Shown in pieces: positions 1 through 10,059 of a DNA stretch of 32,682 nt. The notes beneath the pieces are model-generated. The model did no database searches, was not told where the DNA came from, and was given only the letters and a program-made list of their open reading frames with translations. Each line of letters opens with the position of its first letter. The first letter of the stretch is position 1. Origin of the DNA: Myxococcales bacterium (lineage in GTDB: Bacteria; Myxococcota_A; Polyangia; Polyangiales; Polyangiaceae); the NCBI GenBank assembly GCA_016191785.1, contig JACPVJ010000164.1:1-32682 (forward strand), written 5' to 3'. A program made the position numbers and the translations under genes.

Positions 1-6
1 CCCCAG

Positions 7-34
7 AGCGCGGCGCGCGATCGCGCGCCGCGCT
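7..34. terminator. Perfect 28-bp GC palindrome, candidate terminator
   Basis: Positions 7-20 and 21-34 are exact reverse complements (14-bp arms, no spacer). In RNA this would give a very stable hairpin with a few central unpaired bases. It lies 67 bp upstream of the first gene and is followed by a pyrimidine-rich but not T-rich stretch. It may terminate transcription of a gene left of the window. There is no U-tract, so a palindromic protein-binding site is the alternative. The rest of 35-101 shows no clear promoter. Confidence 0.45.
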
Positions 35-101
35 TCACCGATCAAGAGTGGTCTTCGTGTCGAATCTAGAGCCCCCCGGCGACCGATGATATAGCCCCGC
101 C

Positions 102-1157
102 ATGCCAAGCCTGCGCCTGGTGGGAGCCGTCGTCGCGCTCTCGCTGCTCCATTTCAAGCTGAGCACGTGTCGCTCTCCGGGCGAGGGTGGCAAGGGGCCA
201 GGGGGTAATGATTCCGGGGCGATCGTCGAGCTGCCTGGGGTCGACACCGCTCAACTGACCACGCGCGAGAAGCACGACTGGTCCGGCGCCGTGAGCGAGC
301 TCTTGGCGCCCTGTCCCGACCAAGCAGTCAGCCTCGCGCAGTGCGTGAAAGAGTCGCGCGCCTGCAAGGCGTGCGCGCCCGCGGCGAGGTTCTTGGCGAA
401 GCACGTGCGGCGGGGCAAGACGCGCGCGCAGCTGGACGCCGCGTACAAGAAGCGCTTCGCCGCCGACCAGGTCCGAGAGATCCCCACGGCCGGCTCGCCC
501 TCCAAGGGCCCCGACGACGCGGCGATCACCATCGTCGAGTTCGCCGACTTCGAGTGCCCCGGCTGCGGCAAGGCCTATCCCATCCTCGAGAAGCTGCTCG
601 CCAAGTACCCATCTCACGCGCGTCTGGTGTTCAAGAACTACCCGCTCAGCATCCACAAGCACGCCGAGAAGGCTGCGCGCGCGGCGCTGGCGGCAGGGCG
701 CCAGAGCAAGTTCTGGGAGATGCACGGCAAGCTGTTCGACATGCAGCCGACCCCGCCCGACGACACCGCGCTCGAGAAGCTGGCCAAAGAGCTTGGCCTC
801 GACATGAAGAAATTCAACGAAGATCTGGCGAGCGAAGCCATCGCCGACGAGGTCTCGCGGGATCGCAAGCACGCCGACGCGGTCAAGCTCGAGTCCACCC
901 CGCTGATCTTCATCAACGGCCGCCACTACGACCTCGATCACTTCGACTTCACCGAAGATCTGGACGACTGGGTCAGCCTCGAGCTCGAGCTGAAGACCGG
1001 CAAAGCGGTCGAGCCGAAGGCGGTGAAGGACGACGAGGCGCCGAAGCCCGCGCCTTCGGGCGCGGCGCCCGCGCCTTCGGGCGCGGCGCCCACGCCTTCG
1101 GGCGCCGCTGCGCCGTCGGTGGCCCCCGCGCCCAGCGCCAGGGCACCGGGCAAATGA
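102..1157 (+). CDS. Exported DsbA-like thioredoxin-fold protein
   Basis: 351 aa. The N-terminus has a hydrophobic export signal (about residues 5-22) ending near Cys23; the LSTC sequence is only a weak lipobox. A Cys cluster follows (C71, C81, C88, C91). The thioredoxin-like domain (about residues 125-295) carries the redox motif CPGC at 152-155 and a Thr-Pro (cis-Pro type) in LESTPLIFING, as in DsbA-family thiol:disulfide oxidoreductases. The family forms or isomerises disulfides in exported proteins. That suits a neighbourhood with many Cys-rich secreted proteins, but the link is inference. The C-terminus is a low-complexity Ala/Pro/Ser tail built from a 21-bp DNA repeat. The ATG start directly precedes the signal peptide, although no good ribosome-binding site is visible. 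The stop overlaps the next start as ATGA, indicating translational coupling. Confidence 0.85.
   Translation: MPSLRLVGAVVALSLLHFKLSTCRSPGEGGKGPGGNDSGAIVELPGVDTAQLTTREKHDWSGAVSELLAPCPDQAVSLAQCVKESRACKACAPAARFLAKHVRRGKTRAQLDAAYKKRFAADQVREIPTAGSPSKGPDDAAITIVEFADFECPGCGKAYPILEKLLAKYPSHARLVFKNYPLSIHKHAEKAARAALAAGRQSKFWEMHGKLFDMQPTPPDDTALEKLAKELGLDMKKFNEDLASEAIADEVSRDRKHADAVKLESTPLIFINGRHYDLDHFDFTEDLDDWVSLELELKTGKAVEPKAVKDDEAPKPAPSGAAPAPSGAAPTPSGAAAPSVAPAPSARAPGK
1047..1109 (+). repeat. Three 21-bp tandem repeats encoding PAPSGAA
   Basis: Units start at 1047, 1068 and 1089. The first two are identical and the third differs at a few bases. They encode the Pro/Ala/Ser tail of the DsbA-like protein. 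Each unit contains CGCC-TTCG-GGCG, which would fold in mRNA as a hairpin capped by a cUUCGg tetraloop (longer stem in units 1 and 2, about 4 bp in unit 3). Confidence 0.8.
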
Positions 1158-1900
1158 GAGGTGGCGCCGACGGGGGCGGCTGCTTCCCCACCGGGCGTCA
1201 CTATCCCGGCATCGCTCATCTGTTGCGGGCGGTGGCGGTCGGCGTCGCGGAAGAGCTCGGCCCCGAGACCGAGCTCGCCAACTTGCCCCTGGTGGCCATC
1301 GACACCGAGACCACGGGGCGCGACGCCTCGCGCGACCGAATCGTCGAGATCGCCTGCGTCCACTTCCGGAACGGCGCAGTCTCTTTCGCCAAGCACTGGC
1401 TGGTGAACCCCGGCATTCCGATCCCGAAAGAGGCCTTCGACGTCCACGGGATCAGCGACGACGACGTGCGCGACAAGCCCAGGTTCGCGGACGTGGCCGC
1501 CGAGATCGTGGCGGCGTTCGAGGGCGCCGTGCCGCTCGCCTACAACGCCGAGTTCGATCGTGCGTTCGTGCTGGCCGAGCTCGAGCGGGCCGGCGTCAGC
1601 GAGCGGCGCGCCCCGGCGTGTCGACGCGGCGTCGACTGGATCGACCCCCTCACCTGGGCGCGCGAGCTTCAGAAATACGAGAAGGGCAAGTCGCTGGGCG
1701 ACGTGTGCGCGCGCCTTGGTATCGCCATCAACCAGGCGCACCGGGCCACCGACGACGCCGAGGCAGCGGCGCGGGTGCTCCACGCTTTCACCGCCGACCC
1801 GCGCGTGCCCAAGACCTACGCGGCGTTCGTGCAAGAGCAGCGGCGCCTGGCGCGCATCTTCGAAGAAGAGCGCGCGAAGTGGAAGAGCGCGCGGACCTAG
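1154..1900 (+). CDS. DEDDh 3'-5' exonuclease (DnaQ-like)
   Basis: 248 aa starting at the ATG that overlaps the upstream stop (ATGA). The exonuclease fold of the DNA polymerase III epsilon / RNase T class is recognised by its four acidic residues and histidine. These are D50 and E52 in IDTETTG (Exo I), D135 in AYNAEFD (Exo II), and H196 with D201 in HRATDDAE (Exo III, DEDDh type). The family removes nucleotides from 3' ends of DNA or RNA. This protein lacks extra helicase, BRCT or UvrC domains. It could be a proofreading subunit or a stand-alone trimming nuclease; the short form alone does not decide. The frame stays open far upstream (to 341), but that part is antisense or out-of-frame shadow of the thioredoxin gene. 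Pairing with a thiol oxidoreductase in one operon is unexplained. Confidence 0.85.
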   Translation: MRGGADGGGCFPTGRHYPGIAHLLRAVAVGVAEELGPETELANLPLVAIDTETTGRDASRDRIVEIACVHFRNGAVSFAKHWLVNPGIPIPKEAFDVHGISDDDVRDKPRFADVAAEIVAAFEGAVPLAYNAEFDRAFVLAELERAGVSERRAPACRRGVDWIDPLTWARELQKYEKGKSLGDVCARLGIAINQAHRATDDAEAAARVLHAFTADPRVPKTYAAFVQEQRRLARIFEEERAKWKSART

Positions 1901-1917
1901 CAGCGCGCCGGCGCGTT

Positions 1918-2130
1918 TCCGCCACGGGACCCGAGGCCGGCACGCCGTCGTGCTCGCAGCGGGTCGGCGTGGGGGTGGCTGACGGTCTCTCCGCCACGGG
2001 ACCCGAGGCCGGCACGCAGTCGTGCTCGCAGCGGGTCCGCGTGGGGGTGGCTGAGGGTCTCTCCGCCACGGGACCCCAGGCCGGCACGCCGTCGTGCTCG
2101 CAGCGGGTCGGCGTGGGGGTGGCTGACGGC
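1918..2130. repeat. Three 72-bp tandem repeats with nested hairpin stems
   Basis: Near-identical copies begin at 1918, 1990 and 2062, with an exact 72-bp period and the third ending near 2130. Each can fold on itself. In copy 1, 1921-1925 pairs with 1975-1979, 1928-1933 with 1960-1965, and 1940-1944 with 1949-1953 around a 4-base loop CCGT. Copies 2 and 3 keep the core stems with a few substitutions. The period is a multiple of three, so several frames stay open, but composition and position after a stop codon argue for a noncoding element. It may be a dispersed palindromic repeat, a transcription terminator for the exonuclease operon, or an RNA-processing site. Confidence 0.8.
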
Positions 2131-2132
2131 CG

Positions 2133-2510
2133 CGAATTGTTCGCTTGCGCGAGCCGTTCACCTCTCTCGGTCGCCTGACATCCGCAAACCGCTCGCCCAT
2201 CGAGCATTCTTCGGCGATGTGCCCGCGGGGTGTCGCTGAGAGGGCCAAACTGCTCGCCTGGCGAGCCCTCGACGGCGGCGAAGGCGACGGCAGCGCCCGA
2301 GCAGTGTCCTTGGCTCCAAACGAAGGCGACTCGAGGCGAGATCCGATCGCCGAACTGCTCGCGGAGCGCGCAGAACGGGCGTGTCAGCTCGTCGCTCTCG
2401 GCTCAGAGGCACGAAGTGCTCGCGGTGTGAGCGGGATCGCTGTGTGTGGGCGCTGACCGCCACGAATTGCTCCCCGATGCGTGCATTTCGGGTCGCTGTG
2501 TCTGCCCCAT
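2133..2510. repeat. Array of about seven degenerate 51-62 bp hairpin repeats
   Basis: Units beginning CGAA-Y-TGCTCGC or close variants start at 2133, 2184, 2246, 2298 (weak), 2351, 2412 and 2463. Spacings are 51, 62, 52, 53, 61 and 51 bp. Most units open with a short hairpin: 2252-2257 GCTCGC pairs with 2261-2266 GCGAGC, the unit at 2184 has GCTCG/CGAGC, and others carry one wobble or mismatch. A second shared block resembling GGTCGCTG or its complement lies about 30-45 bp into each unit. Open frames here are short and show no protein family. With the 72-bp array it accounts for the 661-bp gene-free stretch 1901-2561. Confidence 0.55.
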
Positions 2511-2561
2511 CTCGGCGTGGCGAGAGAGGACGCCACACGGAAGGCGACTGCGCACCCGAGG

Positions 2562-3938
2562 TTACGGCGTCTCGGGCCCCGAGTCGGGAGCCGGCGGCAA
2601 CTCGGCCGCGCCCGCGTCGGGAACCGGAGCCCCTTCGATCCTCATCTTCACGTCGAGCACGATCGTCTCGCCGGCGACCGGACTGATGGTCCGGCGCTCG
2701 GTGGGGGCGTTCGGATGCTCGAGGCGAACGTAGTGCGTGCCCGCCGTCAGCGGGATCGCTCGCGCGAAGGGCGTGGTGTCCACCCGCTGCCCGTCGATGG
2801 TCACGTGCGCCCAGGGATCGGCGACCACCCGCAAGAAGGCGGGGCGCTTCGGCGTGAGCGCCAGCTCGCTGGGGCCGCGCCGACCCGGGGCCGCGCCTTC
2901 GCTGCGGGAAGCGAGCCATTGGATGCCGGCGCCCACGACCACCACCAGGCCCAAGCACACCACGTATCCGGCGAGCGCCCAGCTCACGGCCGGAGGCTCG
3001 GGCGGCTCGGCGCGCACGTGCGACGTGTCGAGAATCGAGCGCGGCGCCTCGTCCGTCAGACCGGACTGGACCAGCGTCTGGGCGATCTGTCGGTGCGACG
3101 ACGTCACACCCGCCTCACTCGAGAACCGTTCGAGGGCGAGCACCAGCTCTTCGGTGTTCGCGAAGCGGTCGCTGGGCATCTTCTCGAGACAGCGCTGCAC
3201 CGTGCGCTCGAGCGCTGCCGGCACACCCGAGACGGCGCGGGTCAGGGGCGGCGCAGGGTCGTGGCGAATGCGTTGCGCAGCCGTCCGGTCGTCCGGCGAG
3301 TCGAACGGACGCACGCCGGCCAAGAGCTCGTACAGCACCACGCCGAGCGAGAACAGGTCGCTGCGAGGGTCCGCCGGCTCACCCAAGATCTGCTCGGGCG
3401 ACAGGTAGAGCGGGCCGCCGAAGCTGCTGGCGCCGTCGAGCAGCTCGGGGGCGGTGGGCAAGCGCCCGTCCACGGCCACCGAGAAGTTGAGCAGTTTCAC
3501 GTGCCCGCGACGTGAGATCATCACGTTCTTCGGCTGCACGTCCCGGTGAACCACCCCGTGACGGTGGGCGTGTTCCAGCGCCCGGGCGATCTCGAGAGCG
3601 ATGGCCGCGGCGGTCACCGGCGGCAGCCTCTTCACCGCCTTCATCAGCTCGTCCAAGGGCCACCCGTCGACGTACTCGAGCACCAGCCACATGCGGTCGG
3701 CCTGCCGGACGAAGTCGTGGACGTGCAAGATGTTCGGATGGTGCAGCTCGGCCAGGACGTGCGCCTCGCGCTCGAGCGATGCGGCGAAGGGCGACGACGG
3801 CAAGATGCTCGACGACAGGGCCTTGAGCAACACCGGGCGACCGAGCGGTTGCTGCACCGCGTGGTACAGATCGGCGACCGGCTCGGACCGCAACTTCTCG
3901 ATCACCTGGCAGCCGCCGAAGACCGGAAGGTCACCCAT
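2562..3938 (-). CDS. Membrane Ser/Thr pseudokinase with PEGA domain
   Basis: 458 aa. Residues 7-275 have a bacterial Hanks-type kinase fold: K39 in VLLKAL, alpha-C Glu58, HRD at 131-133, N138, SPEQ at 180-183 and DLFSLGVVLYELL. Key residues are altered. The glycine-rich loop is lost (LRSEPVADLY), the catalytic-loop Lys is Gln135 (HRDVQPKN), and the Mg-binding DFG is NFS at 151-153. A transmembrane helix (about 317-343) leads to an extracytoplasmic PEGA domain (about 367-435; DPWAHVTIDGQRV) and an acidic/Pro tail. Family knowledge says loss of DFG Asp usually abolishes or severely weakens phosphotransfer, so I infer a pseudokinase or atypical kinase serving as a sensor or scaffold. The ATG start is 59 bp from the divergent gene at 3998. 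PEGA domains are common on myxobacterial kinases. Confidence 0.88.
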   Translation of the reverse strand: MGDLPVFGGCQVIEKLRSEPVADLYHAVQQPLGRPVLLKALSSSILPSSPFAASLEREAHVLAELHHPNILHVHDFVRQADRMWLVLEYVDGWPLDELMKAVKRLPPVTAAAIALEIARALEHAHRHGVVHRDVQPKNVMISRRGHVKLLNFSVAVDGRLPTAPELLDGASSFGGPLYLSPEQILGEPADPRSDLFSLGVVLYELLAGVRPFDSPDDRTAAQRIRHDPAPPLTRAVSGVPAALERTVQRCLEKMPSDRFANTEELVLALERFSSEAGVTSSHRQIAQTLVQSGLTDEAPRSILDTSHVRAEPPEPPAVSWALAGYVVCLGLVVVVGAGIQWLASRSEGAAPGRRGPSELALTPKRPAFLRVVADPWAHVTIDGQRVDTTPFARAIPLTAGTHYVRLEHPNAPTERRTISPVAGETIVLDVKMRIEGAPVPDAGAAELPPAPDSGPETP

Positions 3939-3997
3939 CGACGCGGACTCTACCTCACGCCATCGCCCTCGATGCTCGGATCTGGTAAGAGTCCCGC

Positions 3998-4450
3998 GTG
4001 ACCGCCAACTTCTGCTTCCTGCTCTGTTCGACCGTGGCGCTCTGGGGCTGCGCGGGTGGCAGCACGACCGGCAGCGACTCGCCCCGCGCCGGCTGCCAGT
4101 CGGGCGTGGTGCCGGCCGGGCATTGGGTCGGCGAGTGGCAGACCTACGCGCTGAGCCACCCCGAGCTAGCGCGCTCGGGCACGCTCGACGTGGTGATCGC
4201 CTCGAGCGGCAAGCTCACCGGGAGCAGCGCCGAGTCCGACAACCCCGATCTCGGCGCCCTGACCGGGGTGGTGAAGCCCACGGGCGAGTTCAGCGCCGAC
4301 AGCGTGGTGATGCGCAGCGGCCACGAGGCCAAGTACAAGCTCACCGGCACCCTCGCCTGCGAGGGAACCGCCCTGGCCGGCGCAGGGACCAGCACCTGGG
4401 GCTCGAGCGACAAGGGCAGCCTCAAGTTCCGGCTCGAGCGCGCGGAGTGA
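3998..4450 (+). CDS. Small secreted protein, possible lipoprotein
   Basis: 150 aa from a GTG start; no in-frame ATG precedes it. A short hydrophobic signal is followed by Cys18 in ALWGC, an imperfect lipobox because of Trp at -2. The mature part is rich in Gly, Ser and Thr and reads like alternating beta strands (LDVVIASSGKLTGS, KYKLTGTLACEGTALAG), suggestive of a small beta-barrel or beta-sandwich. Cys33 and a Cys in TLACEG could pair. I recognise no family. It is divergent from the pseudokinase gene and convergent with uvrA, with only one base between the two stop codons, so any terminator must lie inside coding sequence. Confidence 0.65.
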   Translation: MTANFCFLLCSTVALWGCAGGSTTGSDSPRAGCQSGVVPAGHWVGEWQTYALSHPELARSGTLDVVIASSGKLTGSSAESDNPDLGALTGVVKPTGEFSADSVVMRSGHEAKYKLTGTLACEGTALAGAGTSTWGSSDKGSLKFRLERAE

Positions 4451-4451
4451 T

Positions 4452-7268
<2,817 letters not shown>

Positions 7269-7274
7269 CGTGGG

Positions 7275-7982
7275 TCAGCGCTGGTGCAGGCCGCACTCTT
7301 TGTCGCTCGCGCGCTCCCACCACCAGCGACCCTCGCGCTCATGCTGCCCGGGGAGCACCGCCCGGGTACACGGCTCGCAGCCGATGCTGATCAGGCCGCG
7401 CCCGTGCAGCTCGTTGGTCGGGACCTCGAAGCCCTGAAGGCTCGCCCACACGTAGTCGAGCGTGACGTTTGCCAGCGGGTTGTACTTGATCAAGGGCGCG
7501 CCGCCCTGGCCGCGAAACCCCGGGTCCACCTGGACCACCGGGACCTCCGCCCGGGTCGGGCTCTGGTCTCGCCGCTGTCCGGTGATCCACGCGGTCAGCG
7601 TCGCCAGTTGACGGCGGAGCGGCTCCACCTTTCGCAAATTGCAACACTCGGTGTGCCCGTCCTCGTAGAACGAGAACAGGCCCTTCTGCCGCACCAGGGC
7701 CTGAACCTGGGCGCCGTCGGGCAGGCAGTATTCGATGCGCAGGCCGTAGTGCTTCTCGACCGCCGCGAAGAACCGGTAGGTCTCCGGGTGTAGGCGCCCG
7801 GTATCCAAGCTGAACACCCGAAACGTGAGGCCCGACTGCCGGGCCAGCTCGATCAAGAGCACGTCTTCAGCGCCGCTGAAGCTGATCGCGACGTCGGCCC
7901 CGTGCTCTGCGAGCGCGCGCTGGACGATCGCCCCGGGCCCGGCCCCCGCGAGCTCCGCCGACAGCGCTTCCACGTCCACCAT
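7275..7982 (-). CDS. cysH: Adenylyl-sulfate reductase, CysH family
   Basis: 235 aa from the ATG at 7982; a GTG at 8000 would add six residues. CysH enzymes reduce activated sulfate to sulfite using thioredoxin or glutathione in assimilatory sulfur metabolism. Seen here are the nucleotide loop SFSGAEDVLLI, LDTGRLHPET, the Arg motif GQRRDQSPTR, and the C-terminal catalytic Cys in ECGLH. Two extra Cys pairs, ECCNLRKVEPL (about 113-114) and CEPC (about 202-205), are the [4Fe-4S] ligands characteristic of the APS-using type; PAPS-specific enzymes lack them. No other sulfate-assimilation genes adjoin it. It is divergent from the histidine kinase at 8059 and is followed after 6 bp by uvrA. Confidence 0.95.
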   Translation of the reverse strand: MVDVEALSAELAGAGPGAIVQRALAEHGADVAISFSGAEDVLLIELARQSGLTFRVFSLDTGRLHPETYRFFAAVEKHYGLRIEYCLPDGAQVQALVRQKGLFSFYEDGHTECCNLRKVEPLRRQLATLTAWITGQRRDQSPTRAEVPVVQVDPGFRGQGGAPLIKYNPLANVTLDYVWASLQGFEVPTNELHGRGLISIGCEPCTRAVLPGQHEREGRWWWERASDKECGLHQR

Positions 7983-8058
7983 GCCGGAGATTCGTAGCAC
8001 CCGAGGGGCGCCACCGCGAGCCCCTGTGCAAGCCAGCTTTCTTCGCTATTCTCCGTGG

Positions 8059-9984
8059 GTGGGGACCGGCGATGACAGCGACCAGCGTGGGGGCGACACC
8101 GACCCGCGGCTGCGAGCGCTGACCGAGCGCGCTGCCGAGCTCGAGGCGCTGATTTCCACCGCCCGAGTGTCCGAGGTGCTCTTGCGATCGATCTTGGACA
8201 CCGTCCCGGACTTCGTGATCAAGCTCAGCCCCGACGGCATCATCCACTTCGTCAACCGGGTGGCGCCCGGCCTGGCGGTCACGCAGGTGATCGGCGCCAG
8301 CATCTACGACTTCATCTTGCCCGGCTACCAAGAGACCGCACGCCGCAGCATCGAGCGCGTGATGCAGACCGGCGCACCCGACTCGTACGAGACGGTGGGG
8401 CTGGGGGCCCATGGCAAACCGGCGCGGTATCTGACCCGGCTCGCCCCCCTCAAGCGCGGCGACGAGACCGAGTCGCTCGTGATGATCGCCACCGACGTGA
8501 CCAACTTGATGGAGAGTCGGGAGAAGCTCGAGGTCGCGCTCACCGCCTCGGGCCTCGGGATCTGGAGCTGGGACCGGGCCGGCGACACCTTGAATTGGGA
8601 CGCGGCGACCTGTGCGATCTTCGGGGTCGACGCGGTGCCCGAGTCGATACAGGACTTTCTTTCGCTGATTTCGCCCCTCGACCGCGAGCGCGTGGAAGAG
8701 AACGTGAGCCAGGCGCTCGAGAGCGGCACCTTCGCGGACATCGAGCACCGCATCGTGCGGCCGACGGGCGAGGTGCGCTGGGTGATGTGCAAAGGCCGCG
8801 TCGAGCTCGACCCCGGTGGTCGGCCGAAGCGGCTGATCGGCGGGGTGGTAGACGTCACCGAGCGTCACTCGCTGCAAGAACAGCTGGTGCAGGCCCAAAA
8901 GATGGAAGCCGTGGGCCAGCTCGCCGCGGGCATCGCCCACAACTTCAACAACATGCTGACGGTGATGTTGTCGAGCATGGAGCTCGCGACCAAGCAGACC
9001 GAGGGGGAGACGACGGCCCTGCTGCGGGGCGGGCAAGAGGCCGCGCTCAAGGCCGCCCAGATGGTCCGCCAGCTCTTGGTGTTCTCGGGCAAGGCGCGCG
9101 CCACCTCCCCTCGGCTCGAGGACATCGGCGCCCTCGTGCAGCGCACCGTCGAGATGAGCCGGACGACCTTCGGCGGCGAGCTTTCGCTGGGCCTGAGGCT
9201 GTCGCCCGATCTGCCGGCCGTGCGCTGCGATGCGGGTCAGATCGAGCAGGCGCTCTTGAACGTGCTGATCAACGCGCGGGACGCGGTGGAGGCCCGCGAG
9301 GGCGCTGCGCCCGAGATCCAGGTCTCGGTCGAGGCGCTGCGCGAGGGCGCGGACGGCGTGCAAGAGGTGCGAATCAGCATCAGCGACAACGGCTCTGGCA
9401 TGAGCGACGAGGTGCGGCGGCGTGTGTTCGAGCCGTTCTTCACCACCAAGGAGCCCGGTCGTGGCACGGGTCTCGGGCTCGCCACGGCCTACGCCATCCT
9501 TCGTGAGCATGGCGGTCGGGTCGAGTGTCAATCCACACCCGAGGTCGGGACCCGCATGCACCTGTTCCTGCCCGCGGCGCCCGAAGCAAGGCGCGCCTCC
9601 GAGCGACCGCATGAAGCAGCCCCGCGCAGCGGGCGTGGCGAGCGCGTGCTGGTCGTCGACGACGAGCCGATGATCCGTGACCTGATGAGCAACGTGCTCG
9701 GCGAGGCGGGCTACCTGGTCGACACCGCGGTCGACGGAATCGACGCCATCGATCGAGTGCGCGCCGGCGCGCACCGCTATCGTGTGGTGCTGCTCGATCA
9801 GTCCATGCCGCGCCTGGCGGGGCGGGCCGCGCTCCGCGCCATCCGGGCGCTCTCGCCCACGCTGAAGATCATCTGCTTCAGCGGCTTTCCGAGCTCGCTC
9901 GAGGGCGCCGACGCCGTGCTTCAGAAGCCCGTGCCGACGCAAGCGCTGCTCGACACCCTCGAGCAAGTGCTCGGACGGCGCTGA
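8059..9984 (+). CDS. Hybrid sensor histidine kinase (PAS-PAS-HK-REC)
   Basis: 641 aa from a GTG at 8059. The frame is open further upstream (ATG at 7981 inside cysH), so the start is uncertain and no clear ribosome-binding site is seen. Domains in order: PAS (about 38-150), second PAS/PAC (about 155-270), HisKA with phospho-acceptor His294 in GIAHNFNNML, HATPase with N box NVLINARDAV, G1 DNGSGM and G2 GRGTGLGLA, then a receiver with VVDDE, phospho-acceptor Asp580 (LLDQSMP) and Lys623 (LQKPV). There are no transmembrane helices, so a cytoplasmic sensor is likely. The HNFNN H-box belongs to the class common in hybrid kinases with PAS input. Its output is unknown; no DNA-binding regulator adjoins except the GntR gene, which is regulated separately by its own promoter. 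Confidence 0.92.
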   Translation: MGTGDDSDQRGGDTDPRLRALTERAAELEALISTARVSEVLLRSILDTVPDFVIKLSPDGIIHFVNRVAPGLAVTQVIGASIYDFILPGYQETARRSIERVMQTGAPDSYETVGLGAHGKPARYLTRLAPLKRGDETESLVMIATDVTNLMESREKLEVALTASGLGIWSWDRAGDTLNWDAATCAIFGVDAVPESIQDFLSLISPLDRERVEENVSQALESGTFADIEHRIVRPTGEVRWVMCKGRVELDPGGRPKRLIGGVVDVTERHSLQEQLVQAQKMEAVGQLAAGIAHNFNNMLTVMLSSMELATKQTEGETTALLRGGQEAALKAAQMVRQLLVFSGKARATSPRLEDIGALVQRTVEMSRTTFGGELSLGLRLSPDLPAVRCDAGQIEQALLNVLINARDAVEAREGAAPEIQVSVEALREGADGVQEVRISISDNGSGMSDEVRRRVFEPFFTTKEPGRGTGLGLATAYAILREHGGRVECQSTPEVGTRMHLFLPAAPEARRASERPHEAAPRSGRGERVLVVDDEPMIRDLMSNVLGEAGYLVDTAVDGIDAIDRVRAGAHRYRVVLLDQSMPRLAGRAALRAIRALSPTLKIICFSGFPSSLEGADAVLQKPVPTQALLDTLEQVLGRR

Positions 9985-10002
9985 AATCTGCCCGACGTGA
10001 CC

Positions 10003-10030
10003 TTGACTGCCCGCGCGGGGGCTGTATACT
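10003..10030 (+). promoter_or_regulatory. Sigma70-like promoter of the GntR operon
   Basis: TTGACT at 10003-10008 and TATACT at 10025-10030 are separated by 16 bp and match the -35 and -10 consensus well. That is conspicuous in such GC-rich DNA. Transcription would start near 10037, 23 bases before the GTG at 10060. The -10 lies inside the inverted repeat 10023-10048. Confidence 0.7.
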
Positions 10031-10048
10031 GTCCGCATACAGTATACA
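10023..10048. promoter_or_regulatory. Perfect inverted-repeat operator, probably for the GntR protein
   Basis: TGTATACTGT (10023-10032) and ACAGTATACA (10039-10048) are exact 10-bp inverted repeats separated by CCGCAT. The element is AT-rich against its surroundings, overlaps the -10 box and predicted start site, and lies just upstream of the GntR gene. This is the expected arrangement for autorepression by a dimeric winged-helix regulator. That the GntR protein binds it is inference. Confidence 0.75.
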
Positions 10049-10059
10049 ATCGGCATCAA

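Noticed and set aside
341..1153. N-terminal extension of the exonuclease into the thioredoxin gene
   Set aside because: Arg-rich out-of-frame translation; the ATGA junction gives a natural coupled start at 1154.
1918..2178. Repeat-encoded protein in the 72-bp array
   Set aside because: Several frames on both strands stay open only because the unit is a multiple of three. No start with ribosome-binding site or family match is visible, and stem complementarity explains the sequence better.
1918..2510. CRISPR array
   Set aside because: The 72-bp units are contiguous without unique spacers, the other units vary in sequence and length, and no cas genes are present.
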